A stretch of DNA of 64,000 nucleotides from an uncultured Bacteroidota bacterium (GTDB lineage: Bacteria; Bacteroidota; Rhodothermia; Balneolales; Balneolaceae), in NCBI GenBank assembly GCA_913057895.1, contig CAJXOH010000001.1:1-64000 (forward strand). The letters run 5' to 3'. This document shows, piece after piece, positions 1 to 9,167 of the stretch. The notes below the pieces were generated by a model. That model did not search any database. It was given only the letters and a program-made list of their open reading frames with translations, and had not been told where the DNA came from. Within the stretch, counting starts at the first letter, position 1. Each line of letters starts with the position of its first letter. A program made the translations under genes and the position numbers.

Positions 1-689
1 GAGACAAACCCATCATTGGGACCTTCTTGATCATAAATTAGACCGTTTTGGATACTATAGATAGGGTTTAGGGGTTCATCAGTACCCTTTCCGGTGGCTG
101 CAGAGTATGAATAATACGCTACGTCGGGATGATCAACGATAGTCGGATTAAACTCCTCTTGAACATATTCCCGTGTAAGTTGCTCTACAGCGGCGAGTGA
201 ATCACTCTTGGCCTCTGCGTACATTTGCGCACCCATCCAATCAAAAAACTGCTTCATAGGCCCACGAAGAGGCCCTGGAGTCTTGAGTACAAGCTCAGCC
301 ATGGTGGTCCCCTGATGTGGAGACGCAATGGTTGTTAGCGAAGCGACCGACGAAGCTGCGTCCATTTTTGCAATGGCATAACGCATATCCAGTCCACCCA
401 TTGAGTGTGCAATTACGTGAAACTTCTCAAAGCCATATTGCTGCTGCAATGCATGAATACGCGTCATCCACTCCTCAGCCCGGGTTTCAATGCTGGCGTA
501 GGGGACAATATTTGGTGCAAACGCAATTGCCCCACGTGACCTAAACAACATACAAGGTTCATGCAAGGGAGCATGTGAAATCAGCGCTGATACACCCCCT
601 GCATACCCATGACACATTAAAATAGGTAGCTCCACTTGGATAATGTCCGGTTGTGGATAGGGTTTGATGGTTGCGGTAATGCTTGGCAT
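1..689 (-). CDS. Lipase/esterase-like alpha/beta hydrolase (C-terminus off the window)
   Basis: An open frame starts at the ATG at 687-689 and runs off the left edge, giving about 229 visible residues. An oxyanion-type CHGYAGG stretch lies near residues 26-32. The nucleophile-elbow AHSMGG follows at about 94-99, with Ser96 the probable nucleophile, and a later PNDGFVS segment resembles the substrate loop of triacylglycerol lipases. The protein probably hydrolyses an ester or lipid. No signal peptide is visible at this start, so location is unknown. It starts 6 bases after the stop of the upstream gene and probably belongs to the coaBC-side transcript. The catalytic His would lie outside the window. 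The fold is well supported; the substrate is not. Confidence 0.8.
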   Translation of the reverse strand, partial: MPSITATIKPYPQPDIIQVELPILMCHGYAGGVSALISHAPLHEPCMLFRSRGAIAFAPNIVPYASIETRAEEWMTRIHALQQQYGFEKFHVIAHSMGGLDMRYAIAKMDAASSVASLTTIASPHQGTTMAELVLKTPGPLRGPMKQFFDWMGAQMYAEAKSDSLAAVEQLTREYVQEEFNPTIVDHPDVAYYSYSAATGKGTDEPLNPIYSIQNGLIYDQEGPNDGFV

Positions 690-695
690 AATGAG

Positions 696-1109
696 TTATG
701 AAGATGGTATAAGGCGAATCGTGGCGTGAATGGTTCCCACACGAACCATATGAATGTGCATCACCTCATCCGGGAAGTGAACGCGAGCAGGGGACTCATA
801 CCCCAACGGCTCTACCGTTTTATCCCACTGAATATGAAATTTGGTCGTTGAAAAGCTATCAGGTACCGCCACTCTAAACTCTGGGCGTCGAAACGTCGAA
901 TCCACCTCCACCCATCGCATTCGAACCGCTGTAGAATCCAATCCTTCTGCTTGTAGTTCTGCAAGTAATGTTTGTCGAATCTGAGTAGGACTCATTGGTT
1001 CTGGGGGAACGGTAGGGGGGCTTACAACCACATGTGCCGCAATTAGTGATAAGCTTGCTCCAATCAAGAGACCAAGGCGAATGTGTCGGGGATCGAAGGA
1101 GAATTTCAT
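696..1109 (-). CDS. Hypothetical small membrane-anchored or secreted protein
   Basis: The protein has 137 residues from the ATG at 1109; a TTG two codons earlier is a weaker start. One hydrophobic segment (about residues 10-28) after a basic start looks like a signal anchor or signal peptide. It is followed by a proline-rich stretch with repeated P and V residues, then a soluble, probably beta-rich domain. I recognise no family. It begins 9 bases after the coaBC stop and ends 6 bases before the lipase-like gene, so it is probably co-transcribed with both and may act in the envelope. The function is unknown. Confidence 0.6.
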   Translation of the reverse strand: MKFSFDPRHIRLGLLIGASLSLIAAHVVVSPPTVPPEPMSPTQIRQTLLAELQAEGLDSTAVRMRWVEVDSTFRRPEFRVAVPDSFSTTKFHIQWDKTVEPLGYESPARVHFPDEVMHIHMVRVGTIHATIRLIPSS

Positions 1110-1118
1110 GGCCAATCT

Positions 1119-2501
1119 TTACCTATCGTTGGTTGATTCACCATCACTGGAAGGTGACACTCTCGCTAGTGACACCTCAAGCTGGTCAACAAGCTGCAAG
1201 GCGACGTCAAGTTTTGTACCAGCAAATGCAAAAGGGGGATTCTCGGCCTGATCTTGCAGGCCTGCAACTGACTCCTGCGCAACGAACAATTCCACCTTGT
1301 TTGTGTTAATCCCAAAGCCAGATTCACCATCGCGGAGCAGATTCAAAATAATCGCATCGAGCTTTTTTGCCTCCATTTTTGTTCGCGCAGCCTCTTGAGC
1401 CGTTTCAGCGTCAGATTCCATGGCAAAACCAATTAAGCGCTGACCGTCTGATTTATGCTCACCCAACCAGGCAAGGATGTCAGGTGTAGGAGCTAGTGTC
1501 AGGGACCACTCTTGATCAGCTTTTTTCACCTTTCCATGGTGTCGCTCCGCAGGTTTTGCGTCTGACACGGCTGCTGCCATAATCACAATGTCTGCCTTTG
1601 GACCATGCTCCTTCATGAGCGTAAACAGCTCATCGGCGCTCTCAAAACTGTGTGTAGCATCCATCACCGGGAGATGAGACGACTCGATGGGTCCATGAAG
1701 TAGCGTCACATGCGCCCCAGCCTGTTTTGCCGCCAAAGCCATCGCAATGCCCATTTTTCCACTGCTTGGGTTGCTTATATAGCGCACATCATCGATATGT
1801 TCTCGAGTAGGTCCAGTGGTAACGAGCACTTGTTTGCCTGCGAATAGAGATGGGGCGCCAACGAAGCGCTTCACTTTATCAATGGACGCACTACTTGGTG
1901 CACTGTTTGTTGCACTGCCTGGTGCACCATCTTCACGCTCCACGTCCGCTAGCAACCGTTCCACTTCGGCCACAATTTCGCTCTCTTCAGGGAGTCGACC
2001 TTGGCCAATGATCCCGCTTGCAAGATACCCGTCAGCTGGTTCAAGGACATGAATGCCATCTGAGCGAAGCAAAGCCACATTGCGCTGAGTAGCAGGATGA
2101 TCCCACATTTCACCGTCCATAGTTGGACAAACCAATAACGGACATCGCCTAGCTAACACACTCGCAGTGAGCATGTTATCGGAAAACCCGTGAGCGATTT
2201 TTGCCATTGTTTGTGCTGTACAAGGTGCAATCACATAAAGGTCTGCCCATTCTCCCCAATGAATGTGACGTGTCCAGCTATCAGCGACTTCGTCCCCATC
2301 CTGATGAAAAACCTCAACGGGCACCTCTTCGCGTGTGATGGCGCGTAAGGTTTCTAGCCCAACGAATGAAGATACCGATGGGGTGGCCACTGCACGGACC
2401 TCAGCTCCTTGTTTCTGGAGCGTTCTTAGTAAAGAAATAGATTTATACGCTGCAATGCCGCCAGTGATGCCTACGAGTATTCGTGCACCCTGGAGTGTCA
2501 T
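1119..2501 (-). CDS. coaBC: Bifunctional phosphopantothenoylcysteine decarboxylase / phosphopantothenate-cysteine ligase
   Basis: It catalyses two consecutive steps of coenzyme A synthesis: joining cysteine to 4'-phosphopantothenate (CoaB), then decarboxylation (CoaC, flavin-dependent). The CoaC half (about residues 1-185) shows GITGGIAAYK for FMN binding, the active-site HIHW near 79-82 and a PTMDGEMW motif at 126-133, where many bacteria have PAMN; a D variant is familiar in Bacteroidota. The CoaB half begins near residue 220 with VTTGPTREHIDDVRYISN and SSGKMG, and has the KVKK lysines. The linker carries a four-residue repeat (separate entry). The start codon overlaps the rpoZ stop as TAATG. 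At 460 residues it is longer than the usual ~400 because of the linker. Confidence 0.95.
   Translation of the reverse strand: MTLQGARILVGITGGIAAYKSISLLRTLQKQGAEVRAVATPSVSSFVGLETLRAITREEVPVEVFHQDGDEVADSWTRHIHWGEWADLYVIAPCTAQTMAKIAHGFSDNMLTASVLARRCPLLVCPTMDGEMWDHPATQRNVALLRSDGIHVLEPADGYLASGIIGQGRLPEESEIVAEVERLLADVEREDGAPGSATNSAPSSASIDKVKRFVGAPSLFAGKQVLVTTGPTREHIDDVRYISNPSSGKMGIAMALAAKQAGAHVTLLHGPIESSHLPVMDATHSFESADELFTLMKEHGPKADIVIMAAAVSDAKPAERHHGKVKKADQEWSLTLAPTPDILAWLGEHKSDGQRLIGFAMESDAETAQEAARTKMEAKKLDAIILNLLRDGESGFGINTNKVELFVAQESVAGLQDQAENPPFAFAGTKLDVALQLVDQLEVSLARVSPSSDGESTNDR
1896..1931. repeat. Three 12-bp degenerate tandem units in the coaBC linker
   Basis: Three adjacent 12-base units, each containing TGCAC and starting TGGT or TGTT, encode the linker between the CoaC and CoaB domains. 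On the protein they give a run of four-residue units of the type [GS]A[PT][GNS]. The units stay in frame, so this looks like slippage or duplication tolerated in a flexible linker. Confidence 0.7.
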
Positions 2502-2794
2502 TACTCATCCAATGACGGATATTCGTAGGTCAAATCGTCAGATAATAGGTCGTCTAACGCACGACGTCCTGGATGAAGACGGATTTCATACTCTTTGGAG
2601 ATGCGCTCTTGCTCTTCATTGAACGTCATTTCTTCTTCGTCTTCAAATCCCTCGAAGTACTTTAATTTCTCGTCCAATTCGAGCTTTTCACGTGCAGCAA
2701 TCTGACGAGCGCGCTTTGAAATCACGGCCAAGAGCTCATAACGGTTACCTAGCTCATCGCCAAGGTCTTCAATATTGATTGTCTTAATCGACAT
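2501..2794 (-). CDS. rpoZ: RNA polymerase omega subunit
   Basis: The protein has 97 residues and matches the omega/RPB6 pattern: a short N-terminal strand (TINIEDLGDE), then NRYELLAVISKRARQIAARE, the conserved helix that clamps the C-terminal tail of beta-prime. A later segment, YEIRLHPGRRALDDLLSDDL, fits the extended omega of Bacteroidota-like genomes. Omega helps assemble and stabilise RNA polymerase in the cytoplasm. It sits between gmk and coaBC, the usual neighbourhood of rpoZ, and its stop overlaps the coaBC start. The acidic middle (FEDEEEM) lies between the two conserved parts. The main alternative would be an unannotated RpoK/RPB6-like protein, which is functionally the same. Confidence 0.85.
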   Translation of the reverse strand: MSIKTINIEDLGDELGNRYELLAVISKRARQIAAREKLELDEKLKYFEGFEDEEEMTFNEEQERISKEYEIRLHPGRRALDDLLSDDLTYEYPSLDE

Positions 2795-2814
2795 AGGATC
2801 AATCCCTTTAGGGT

Positions 2815-3405
2815 TTATGCTTCTATAAATGCCTTAACAAAATCTCGAACTTCACGATACGCTTCTTCGAGGTCATCATTAAGGATCGTTGCGTCAAACA
2901 TCAAAGCTTCCTGCATCTCCTTTTGAGCGCGTTGAAGCCGTTCTTCGATATCTTCTGTACTCTCAGTGCCACGTTCTACAAGCCGCTCTTTGAGAATCTC
3001 CATGCTAGGAGGGCGGAGGTACAAGACCAACGCATCATCCTCAAAAGCCGATTTAAGCGAACGCGCCCCTTTTACATCGACATCGAACAGGACAAAATAC
3101 CCCTTTTGAAGCAACTCATCAACTGATTGACGAAGTGTTCCATACCTTGTCCCTGAAAATAGCTGCTCCCATTCTAAAAATTGCTGGGTCTCCAAAGCCT
3201 CGTCAAACTGTGTATCACTAAAAAAGTGGTAGTGCTCCCCATCTATTTCCCCAGGTCTTGGAGCGCGTGTCGTAGCCGAAACAGAGAATTTCATGGCAGG
3301 AAAATCGACCATGAGACGGTCCTTCATGGTACTTTTGCCACCCCCACTTGGCGAAACGAGCACGATAATTTTCCCCTGTTTGACTGAAGCAGGCTTACTG
3401 ACCAT
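2815..3405 (-). CDS. gmk: Guanylate kinase
   Basis: It phosphorylates GMP (and dGMP) to GDP with ATP, in the cytoplasm. The P-loop SPSGGGKST lies at residues 18-26, followed by SVSATTRAPRPGEIDGEHYHF, the typical GMP-binding stretch. DVDVKGA follows at mid-protein and the lid region contains the RLVERGTES arginines. The 196-residue length is normal for the family. It lies between yicC (6-base gap) and rpoZ, an order seen in many bacteria. No key residue is missing. Confidence 0.97.
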   Translation of the reverse strand: MVSKPASVKQGKIIVLVSPSGGGKSTMKDRLMVDFPAMKFSVSATTRAPRPGEIDGEHYHFFSDTQFDEALETQQFLEWEQLFSGTRYGTLRQSVDELLQKGYFVLFDVDVKGARSLKSAFEDDALVLYLRPPSMEILKERLVERGTESTEDIEERLQRAQKEMQEALMFDATILNDDLEEAYREVRDFVKAFIEA

Positions 3406-3411
3406 GTTAAA

Positions 3412-4332
3412 TCACTCGATATTCTGAATTTGTTCGCGTAGCTGCTCAACTTTTTCCTTTCCTTGCACGACCAAATGTGCAATGTCACTGCTATACGATT
3501 TGGAAGAAATTGTGTTGAGTTCTCTATTAAGCTCTTGCGCCAAGAAGTTTAATTGACGACCCATCGGCTCAGGTGCTTCGATGGCCTCCTTCACATAATC
3601 AATATGCGATTGAAGCCTCACAAGTTCCTCGCTAATGTCCATTTTGTCTGCTAAAATGGCTATCTCCGTCTGCATTCGGTCCTCATCTACACCCGCAGTG
3701 CCATCTAAGAGCTCTTCCACACGCGCCCGCAATTTGGCTTTGGTCGCTGTAGCCCGTTCGTTTGCAAGCTCTGCAATCTGCGTAAGTAGCACTGATAACT
3801 CTTCAATCATCGCCTCCATCGCCACACGAAGTTGATCACCTTCTTTTTGACGCATGGTTAATGTCGACGCAATAGCTTGGTCTACAGCCTGCATGAACGC
3901 CTTCCTATCCTCTTCGGTGAGTTCTTTTCCCATGGTGTTGTCTCCTGCCTGGCCTAGGGAGCCACTACCACCAACTCCAGAAAATCTCGCCTGCCAAGGC
4001 AACACATCCTGTAGTGTGAATCGCGAGTTATCACCCATTCGTTTCTTCATCTCCTCGACCTGACGAACCACGTCATCGAATGCCTCAGGGTCAAACAAAC
4101 CACCTTGATCTGCAGAAATAGACGCCCCAACAACGACAGTCAATGCGACTTTTCCTCGGTGTAACCCTTGCTGTAATTGCTGTTTGACTTGCCCTTCAAG
4201 ATGAGCTAGTTCAGTGGGTAATTTAATGGACGCGTCTAAAAACCGGCTATTCAAGGAACGTATTTCAAGGTCCAGACTCATCTCAGAGAGTGTTACCTGA
4301 GCACGCCCATAACCTGTCATGGATCGAATCAT
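3412..4332 (-). CDS. yicC: YicC/YloC-family endoribonuclease
   Basis: The protein has 306 residues and starts IRSMTGYGRA, the hallmark N-terminus of the YicC family. The C-terminal DUF1732-type region contains GRQLNFLAQELNRELNTISSKS, which is almost invariant in the family. Members are reported to be RNases acting on small RNAs or mRNA. The gene lies immediately upstream of gmk, its usual partner. Its start overlaps the end of the mutase gene by four bases (ATGA type), so translation is probably coupled. Confidence 0.95.
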   Translation of the reverse strand: MIRSMTGYGRAQVTLSEMSLDLEIRSLNSRFLDASIKLPTELAHLEGQVKQQLQQGLHRGKVALTVVVGASISADQGGLFDPEAFDDVVRQVEEMKKRMGDNSRFTLQDVLPWQARFSGVGGSGSLGQAGDNTMGKELTEEDRKAFMQAVDQAIASTLTMRQKEGDQLRVAMEAMIEELSVLLTQIAELANERATATKAKLRARVEELLDGTAGVDEDRMQTEIAILADKMDISEELVRLQSHIDYVKEAIEAPEPMGRQLNFLAQELNRELNTISSKSYSSDIAHLVVQGKEKVEQLREQIQNIE

Positions 4333-5813
4333 GCGCCAACCTCCGAGAATACTTGTTGAATGAGCGCTTCAGCCTCCGCAGCTGTAGACGCTTCGCTGTA
4401 GAATCGAATAATCGGCTCTGTATTCGATGTACGCATATGGACCCAGCCATGATCAAAATCTACTTTTACGCCATCTACAGTATTTGGAGAGAGGTGTGAA
4501 AACGCTTGGGCCACGTTTGCTAAGAACGTATCTGCATCCATACCAAGGTCAGTCAGTGTTCGTTTTTGCTTTGACATGACAAACGTTGGATAGCTCCCAC
4601 GTAATTCCGATGCTTTGAGCGCTTTGGTGGCCATCATATGCAAAACAATTGCCACACCAATCAATGAATCTCGACCGTAATGCAACTGAGGGTCAATCAC
4701 TCCACCATTGCCTTCGCCACCCATGATCGCACCATGTGCTTGCATTTCTTTCACAACATGAATTTCACCCACAGCGGATCGGTGGCATTGAGCACCATGT
4801 TTTTGAGCTACCCAATCTGTCACTCTGCTGCTTGATAGGTTGGTAGCCACGCAAAGCTCGTTTGCCTCGCGACCTGACTCCACAGCACGCTCCAAAGCCC
4901 AGTCAAAGGCGATGGCTTGGGTGTATTCCTCGCCAAAAAGTTCCCCACGTTCATCGACCAAGGCCAATCGATCCGCATCAGGATCGGTGACAACGCCCAA
5001 ATGAACCTGCGTCTGAGTCGACTGTTGATCACGTACAAATGCACAAATCTCGCCCAGATGTTCAGCTAGTGGTTCAGGATTATGAGGAAAGTATCCGTCA
5101 GGCGTGCAATTTAACGCATGTACCTTTACCCCAAGAGCGGTAAGTAACGCGGGTATGGCCTCTGAGCCCGCACCATTAACGGCATCCACTGCCACTGAAA
5201 ACCCTGCCTTACGAATGGCTTCCCGATCAATCCATGGGTGTGCCAAGATCGCTTCAATGTGTCTTTCAATGGCCTCTGTATCTGCAGAGTACACCCCAGT
5301 TTGGTCCCAGGGTGCCCACACGGATGCTTCTGAATCATCCTTTGAGTCCATAAAGGCCAAGACCTCTGCTCCCTGTGATGGATCTAGAAACTCACTACGA
5401 TCATTGAGAAGCTTCAATGCATTCCATTCGGCAGGATTGTGGCTTGCTGAAAGAATGATGCCACCGTTTGACTGGTAGTGCAGGACAGCCATGGCAACCG
5501 TAGGGGTAGGAACAATTCCGAGGGAAATGATATCGATCCCCATGCTTCGAAGCGTTGCACTGACAAGATGCTCACAGATTTCACCAGTGACTCTAGAGTC
5601 TCGACCGATGACGATCACAGGATTATTATTGTGTTGACCTGAGTCTTTTCGAGATGAATCTTGTCCTGTCGCCGCTTGTCTTGTCGCCGCTTCTCGAGAC
5701 CATTCTTGACGAATCCACATCCCATAAGCCTTTGCATACTGGACTAGATTATCGGGATACAATCCATCGCCGAATGTTCCCCGAATACCAGATACGGACG
5801 CGATGAGTGTCAT
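4329..5813 (-). CDS. glmM: Phosphoglucosamine mutase / phosphohexomutase
   Basis: This is an alpha-D-phosphohexomutase, most likely GlmM, which converts glucosamine-6-P to glucosamine-1-P for peptidoglycan precursors. It shows the N-terminal SVSGIRGTFGDGL, the phosphoserine loop SASHNPAEWNALK (catalytic Ser about residue 124 from this start), the metal loop DPDADRLA, the sugar loop GEGNGGVI and the phosphate-binding RTSNTEPIIR. The start at 5813 is preferred because it overlaps the upstream stop as ATGA and matches the family N-terminus; an ATG 15 bases earlier is possible. A low-complexity insert near residues 40-65 contains a tandem duplication. A phosphomannomutase or dual-specificity role cannot be excluded. 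Confidence 0.88.
   Translation of the reverse strand: MTLIASVSGIRGTFGDGLYPDNLVQYAKAYGMWIRQEWSREAATRQAATGQDSSRKDSGQHNNNPVIVIGRDSRVTGEICEHLVSATLRSMGIDIISLGIVPTPTVAMAVLHYQSNGGIILSASHNPAEWNALKLLNDRSEFLDPSQGAEVLAFMDSKDDSEASVWAPWDQTGVYSADTEAIERHIEAILAHPWIDREAIRKAGFSVAVDAVNGAGSEAIPALLTALGVKVHALNCTPDGYFPHNPEPLAEHLGEICAFVRDQQSTQTQVHLGVVTDPDADRLALVDERGELFGEEYTQAIAFDWALERAVESGREANELCVATNLSSSRVTDWVAQKHGAQCHRSAVGEIHVVKEMQAHGAIMGGEGNGGVIDPQLHYGRDSLIGVAIVLHMMATKALKASELRGSYPTFVMSKQKRTLTDLGMDADTFLANVAQAFSHLSPNTVDGVKVDFDHGWVHMRTSNTEPIIRFYSEASTAAEAEALIQQVFSEVGA
5660..5689. repeat. 15-bp in-frame tandem duplication in glmM
   Basis: Two adjacent 15-base units (5660-5674 and 5675-5689) differ at one position. They encode an alanine-threonine-glutamine rich repeat in a surface insert between the first strand region and the VIGRDSR motif. 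The insert is not part of the catalytic core. Confidence 0.8.
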
Positions 5814-6370
5814 TTGTTCGGCCTCCAAGGGGTTTCTGTGATACCAGCCGATTGGTTCACAACCCTTGCTGCCACAAAAAAGAAATCAGACAAGCGATTT
5901 AAATAGGCTAGGCAATGTGGATTTAGTGGGTCAATACCGTGGCACTGAACAGCAGCACGCTCTGCCCGACGACATACGGTTCGGGCAATATGAAGTTTCG
6001 CCCCGGTTACAGATCCTCCAGGTAGGATAAAGGTTTTGAGTGGCGGTAGTTCTTCATCCAACGTATCAATCCAGCTTTCCACTGTCTCTATCTCTTTTTG
6101 CGCCACGCGTTGGACTTTGGCTTGAGCTGTATCCGATGCTTGTTCGGGGGTTGCAAGATCTGCTCCCAATACAAATAGATCGGACTGGATTTGTTGGCAC
6201 ATGGTGGCCAAGTTGTCGGGAAGAAGGCCAAGGCTAACGATTTCTCCGAGCACTGCATTGAGCTCATCTACAGAGCCGTACGCTTCTACACGCGCAACGT
6301 GCTTTGTCACTCTCTGCCCTCCAAATAGGGAGGTCTCTCCAGAGTCTCCATGCTTTGTGTAGATTTTCAT
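5810..6370 (-). CDS. pduO: PduO-type cob(I)alamin adenosyltransferase
   Basis: It transfers adenosyl from ATP to cob(I)alamin to make coenzyme B12. The N-terminal KIYTKHGDSGETSLFGG carries the ATP-binding motif, followed by RVEAYGSVDELNAVLG. The C-terminal half has the conserved CRRAERAAV and the LSDFFFVAARVVN helix. The 186-residue length is typical of a single-domain PduO/MMAB protein. It precedes the mutase with a four-base overlap. The gene fits the cobalamin riboswitch and btuB-like receptor at the far end of the window: imported cobalamin would be activated here. Confidence 0.95.
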   Translation of the reverse strand: MKIYTKHGDSGETSLFGGQRVTKHVARVEAYGSVDELNAVLGEIVSLGLLPDNLATMCQQIQSDLFVLGADLATPEQASDTAQAKVQRVAQKEIETVESWIDTLDEELPPLKTFILPGGSVTGAKLHIARTVCRRAERAAVQCHGIDPLNPHCLAYLNRLSDFFFVAARVVNQSAGITETPWRPNK

Positions 6371-6496
6371 AGAAAACAGTGAGTTAATGCAGGGAAGATT
6401 GAGTTGAAATCCGCCAAACTTTGGTTGCCTTTAACCCAAAAAGGCACGATTTTTCAGCCTTATTGGAGCCACTAAAGTAGCCAAATTTTTAGACGT
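6371..6496. promoter_or_regulatory. Divergent control region between pduO and sdhC
   Basis: This 126-base gap separates two divergently transcribed operons, so it must hold promoters for both. A six-base inverted repeat, GCCTTT / AAAGGC with a seven-base spacer, lies at 6427-6445. I see no clear consensus promoter boxes, and the repeat could be either an operator or chance. Confidence 0.4.
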
Positions 6497-7201
6497 ATGC
6501 CCTCATTACTCAAAGCGCTTAGTTCACAAGTTGGTCGGAAGTTACTCACCGGACTGACCGGTGTTGCGTTAATTGTATTCATTGTGGTTCACCTTGTGGG
6601 GAATCTGACCCTTTTTGGGCCTCCAGATGCATTTAATACGTATGCCTATAAGCTGCATTCTCTAGGTCCACTTCTCTGGATTGCCGAGATAGGCTTGGTT
6701 GCTGTTTTTGCCATCCACTCCTACATCGGTCTTTCTATATGGTGGAATCGACGCAGGGCACGGCCTCAGAAATATCATGTGTATAGTTCGAAAGGTGCGC
6801 CTAGTCGTCAAAGTTTGAGCTCTAAAACAATGGCATTCACAGGTGTGGTGATGCTCATTTTTATCGTATTTCACGTACGTGCCTTTAAGTATGGAGAGAC
6901 AACCATGACAAGTATTCCAGGGGTTGATTATCCAGTCAAGGATCTCAAAGCGCTTGTGATTACGTCATTCTTAGATCCTGTGATGGCCTTTGCGTATACG
7001 TTTGTGATGATGCTACTAGGTGCTCATTTGGGACATGGAATTTGGAGCGCAATGATCTCGCTAACGCTAAGCAATCCTCAACGCTCGGCAGCCGTTTACA
7101 CAGCAGGGACCATCATCGCCGTCTTATTGAGTGTTGGATTCCTCTTTATTCCCCTTTACATCTATTTCACGGGAGGGCAGGGTGCCCTCATACAGTATTA
7201 A
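6497..7201 (+). CDS. sdhC: Succinate dehydrogenase cytochrome b subunit
   Basis: The protein has 234 residues and about five membrane helices, the single-polypeptide membrane anchor found in Bacteroidota-type succinate:quinone oxidoreductases. It starts with SSQVGRKLLTGLTGVALIVFIVVHLVGNL, and has the heme-ligand histidine candidates in HLVGNL, IHSYIG, FHVRAF and HLGHGIW. It anchors SdhA/SdhB in the inner membrane, binds b heme and passes electrons to menaquinone. The gene is followed 12 bases later by sdhA. A fumarate reductase role is possible by sequence, but the linked TCA-type gene content favours SDH. Confidence 0.93.
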   Translation: MPSLLKALSSQVGRKLLTGLTGVALIVFIVVHLVGNLTLFGPPDAFNTYAYKLHSLGPLLWIAEIGLVAVFAIHSYIGLSIWWNRRRARPQKYHVYSSKGAPSRQSLSSKTMAFTGVVMLIFIVFHVRAFKYGETTMTSIPGVDYPVKDLKALVITSFLDPVMAFAYTFVMMLLGAHLGHGIWSAMISLTLSNPQRSAAVYTAGTIIAVLLSVGFLFIPLYIYFTGGQGALIQY

Positions 7202-7213
7202 TCTATTGAATGC

Positions 7214-9133
7214 ATGAAGTTAGACGCTAAAATCCCTTCCGGTCCTCTCGAGGAAAAATGGTCCAAGCATCTGAATGATGTGAAACTTGTCTCGCCGAAT
7301 AATAAGCGCAAAATGCATGTTATTGTGGTGGGTACAGGGCTTGCAGGCGCATCGGCTTCTGCGTCCTTGGCAGAACTTGGGTATAAAGTTTCGACGTTTT
7401 GTATTCAGGATTCTGGCCGTCGTGCCCACTCCATTGCTGCGCAAGGTGGAATCAATGCAGCCAAGAACTATCAAAATGATGGAGATAGTGTTTACCGGTT
7501 GTTTTATGACACGATTAAGGGGGGTGATTATCGCTCTCGTGAGGCCAATGTGTACCGCTTGGCGCACCTGTCGAACAATATTATTGATCAGGCGGTCTCA
7601 CAAGGTGTGCCATTCGCTCGTGAATATGGTGGATACCTAGCAAACCGTTCGTTTGGTGGGGCGCAAGTCTCGCGTACATTCTATGCCCGTGGACAAACGG
7701 GACAGCAATTATTGATGGGTGCCTACCAATCGATGATGAAGATGGTTAATGAGGGTAAAATCAATTACTACACACGCCATGAGATGATGGATGTGGTTGT
7801 GATTGATGGAGTCGCTCGTGGAATCATCACTCGTGATTTGGTGACTGGCGAACTCACACGCCATAGCGCAGATGCGGTGATTCTTGCCACAGGTGGCTAC
7901 GGAAACGTGTTTTATCTCTCTACAAACGCTAAAAACTCCAATGTGACGGCAACCTGGAGAGCACACAAGCGCGGAGCAGCCTTTGCAAACCCAAGTTTTG
8001 TTCAGGTTCACCCAACGTGTATCCCTGTGTCTGGTGATTATCAATCCAAACTCACACTGATGAGTGAGTCTCTACGTAATGATGGGCGCGTTTGGGTGCC
8101 ACGCAAGGCGGGTGATGATCGTCCACCTAACCAAATTCCGGAGGAAGAGCGCTATTACTATTTGGAAGAGCGTTACCCATCCTTTGGAAACCTCGTGCCT
8201 CGTGATGTTGCATCACGAAATGCGAAGCAGGTGACCGACGAAGGACTCGGAGTGGGAGAGACGGGGCTTGCGGTCTACCTCGATTTCCGAGATGCGATTG
8301 CCCGTGATGGTAAAGATGTGATCAGCGCGAAGTATGGTAACCTCTTCGATATGTATGAAAACATTTCGGGTGAGAATCCATATGAAGTGCCAATGCGAAT
8401 TTACCCTGCTGTTCACTACACCATGGGTGGCCTGTGGGTAGATTATAACCTGATGACCACTGTGCCAGGACTATTTGCATTGGGTGAGGCGAATTTCTCT
8501 GACCATGGAGCCAATCGATTGGGCGCCAGTGCGTTAATGCAAGGACTAGCTGATGGATATTTTGTCATTCCATTCACAATTGGTGATTACTTAGCTGATG
8601 CAGGAGTCTCTACCATTGATACGTCCCATGAAGCGTTTGCGTCTGTTGAGAAAGAGGTGCAAGAGCGAATTGATAAGATTCTCAATGTGAAAGGGGACCG
8701 AACAGTGATTGATTTCCACCGCACACTAGGGCGCATTGTTTGGGATAACATTGGTATTACTCGCAACGAGAAAGACCTCAAAAAAGCCATCACAGAGATT
8801 CAGGCACTTCGTGAGGAGTTCTGGCAAAATGTGAAGGTCCCTGGCAAAGCGACGAATTACAATAAGTATCTCGAATTTGCCCATCGAGTCGCCGATTTCT
8901 TTGAGCTTGCAGAGCTTATGGCCTATGATGCGCTAGATCGGGGCGAGTCATGTGGATGTCATCTTCGTGAGGAGTTTCAAACCCCAGAAGGAGAGGCGAT
9001 CCGTAATGATAAAGACTACGCATATGTCTCGGCTTGGGAATTCAAAGACTTGAATGGCAAGCTTGAAACAGAACTCCACAAGGAGACACTTGAGTTTGAG
9101 TTTGTGGAGATGAAGCAACGGAGTTATAAATAA
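7214..9133 (+). CDS. sdhA: Succinate dehydrogenase flavoprotein subunit
   Basis: This is the catalytic subunit, which oxidises succinate to fumarate with covalently bound FAD. It shows the dinucleotide fold [20 protein letters not shown], the [18 protein letters not shown] segment with the flavin-attachment His, ATGGYGNVF, and the late [12 protein letters not shown] and [20 protein letters not shown] motifs. At 639 residues it fits the non-E. coli group. It lies between sdhC and sdhB, with a 34-base gap to the latter. No active-site residue appears missing. Confidence 0.97.
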   Translation: MKLDAKIPSGPLEEKWSKHLNDVKLVSPNNKRKMHVIVVGTGLAGASASASLAELGYKVSTFCIQDSGRRAHSIAAQGGINAAKNYQNDGDSVYRLFYDTIKGGDYRSREANVYRLAHLSNNIIDQAVSQGVPFAREYGGYLANRSFGGAQVSRTFYARGQTGQQLLMGAYQSMMKMVNEGKINYYTRHEMMDVVVIDGVARGIITRDLVTGELTRHSADAVILATGGYGNVFYLSTNAKNSNVTATWRAHKRGAAFANPSFVQVHPTCIPVSGDYQSKLTLMSESLRNDGRVWVPRKAGDDRPPNQIPEEERYYYLEERYPSFGNLVPRDVASRNAKQVTDEGLGVGETGLAVYLDFRDAIARDGKDVISAKYGNLFDMYENISGENPYEVPMRIYPAVHYTMGGLWVDYNLMTTVPGLFALGEANFSDHGANRLGASALMQGLADGYFVIPFTIGDYLADAGVSTIDTSHEAFASVEKEVQERIDKILNVKGDRTVIDFHRTLGRIVWDNIGITRNEKDLKKAITEIQALREEFWQNVKVPGKATNYNKYLEFAHRVADFFELAELMAYDALDRGESCGCHLREEFQTPEGEAIRNDKDYAYVSAWEFKDLNGKLETELHKETLEFEFVEMKQRSYK

Positions 9134-9167
9134 TCGAAATCAACCGATTGATACTAAAGGTAGACTT

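Noticed and set aside
7220-8044. Long open frames antisense to sdhA
   Set aside because: They are shadows of a strongly conserved gene, with no start context or recognisable domains.
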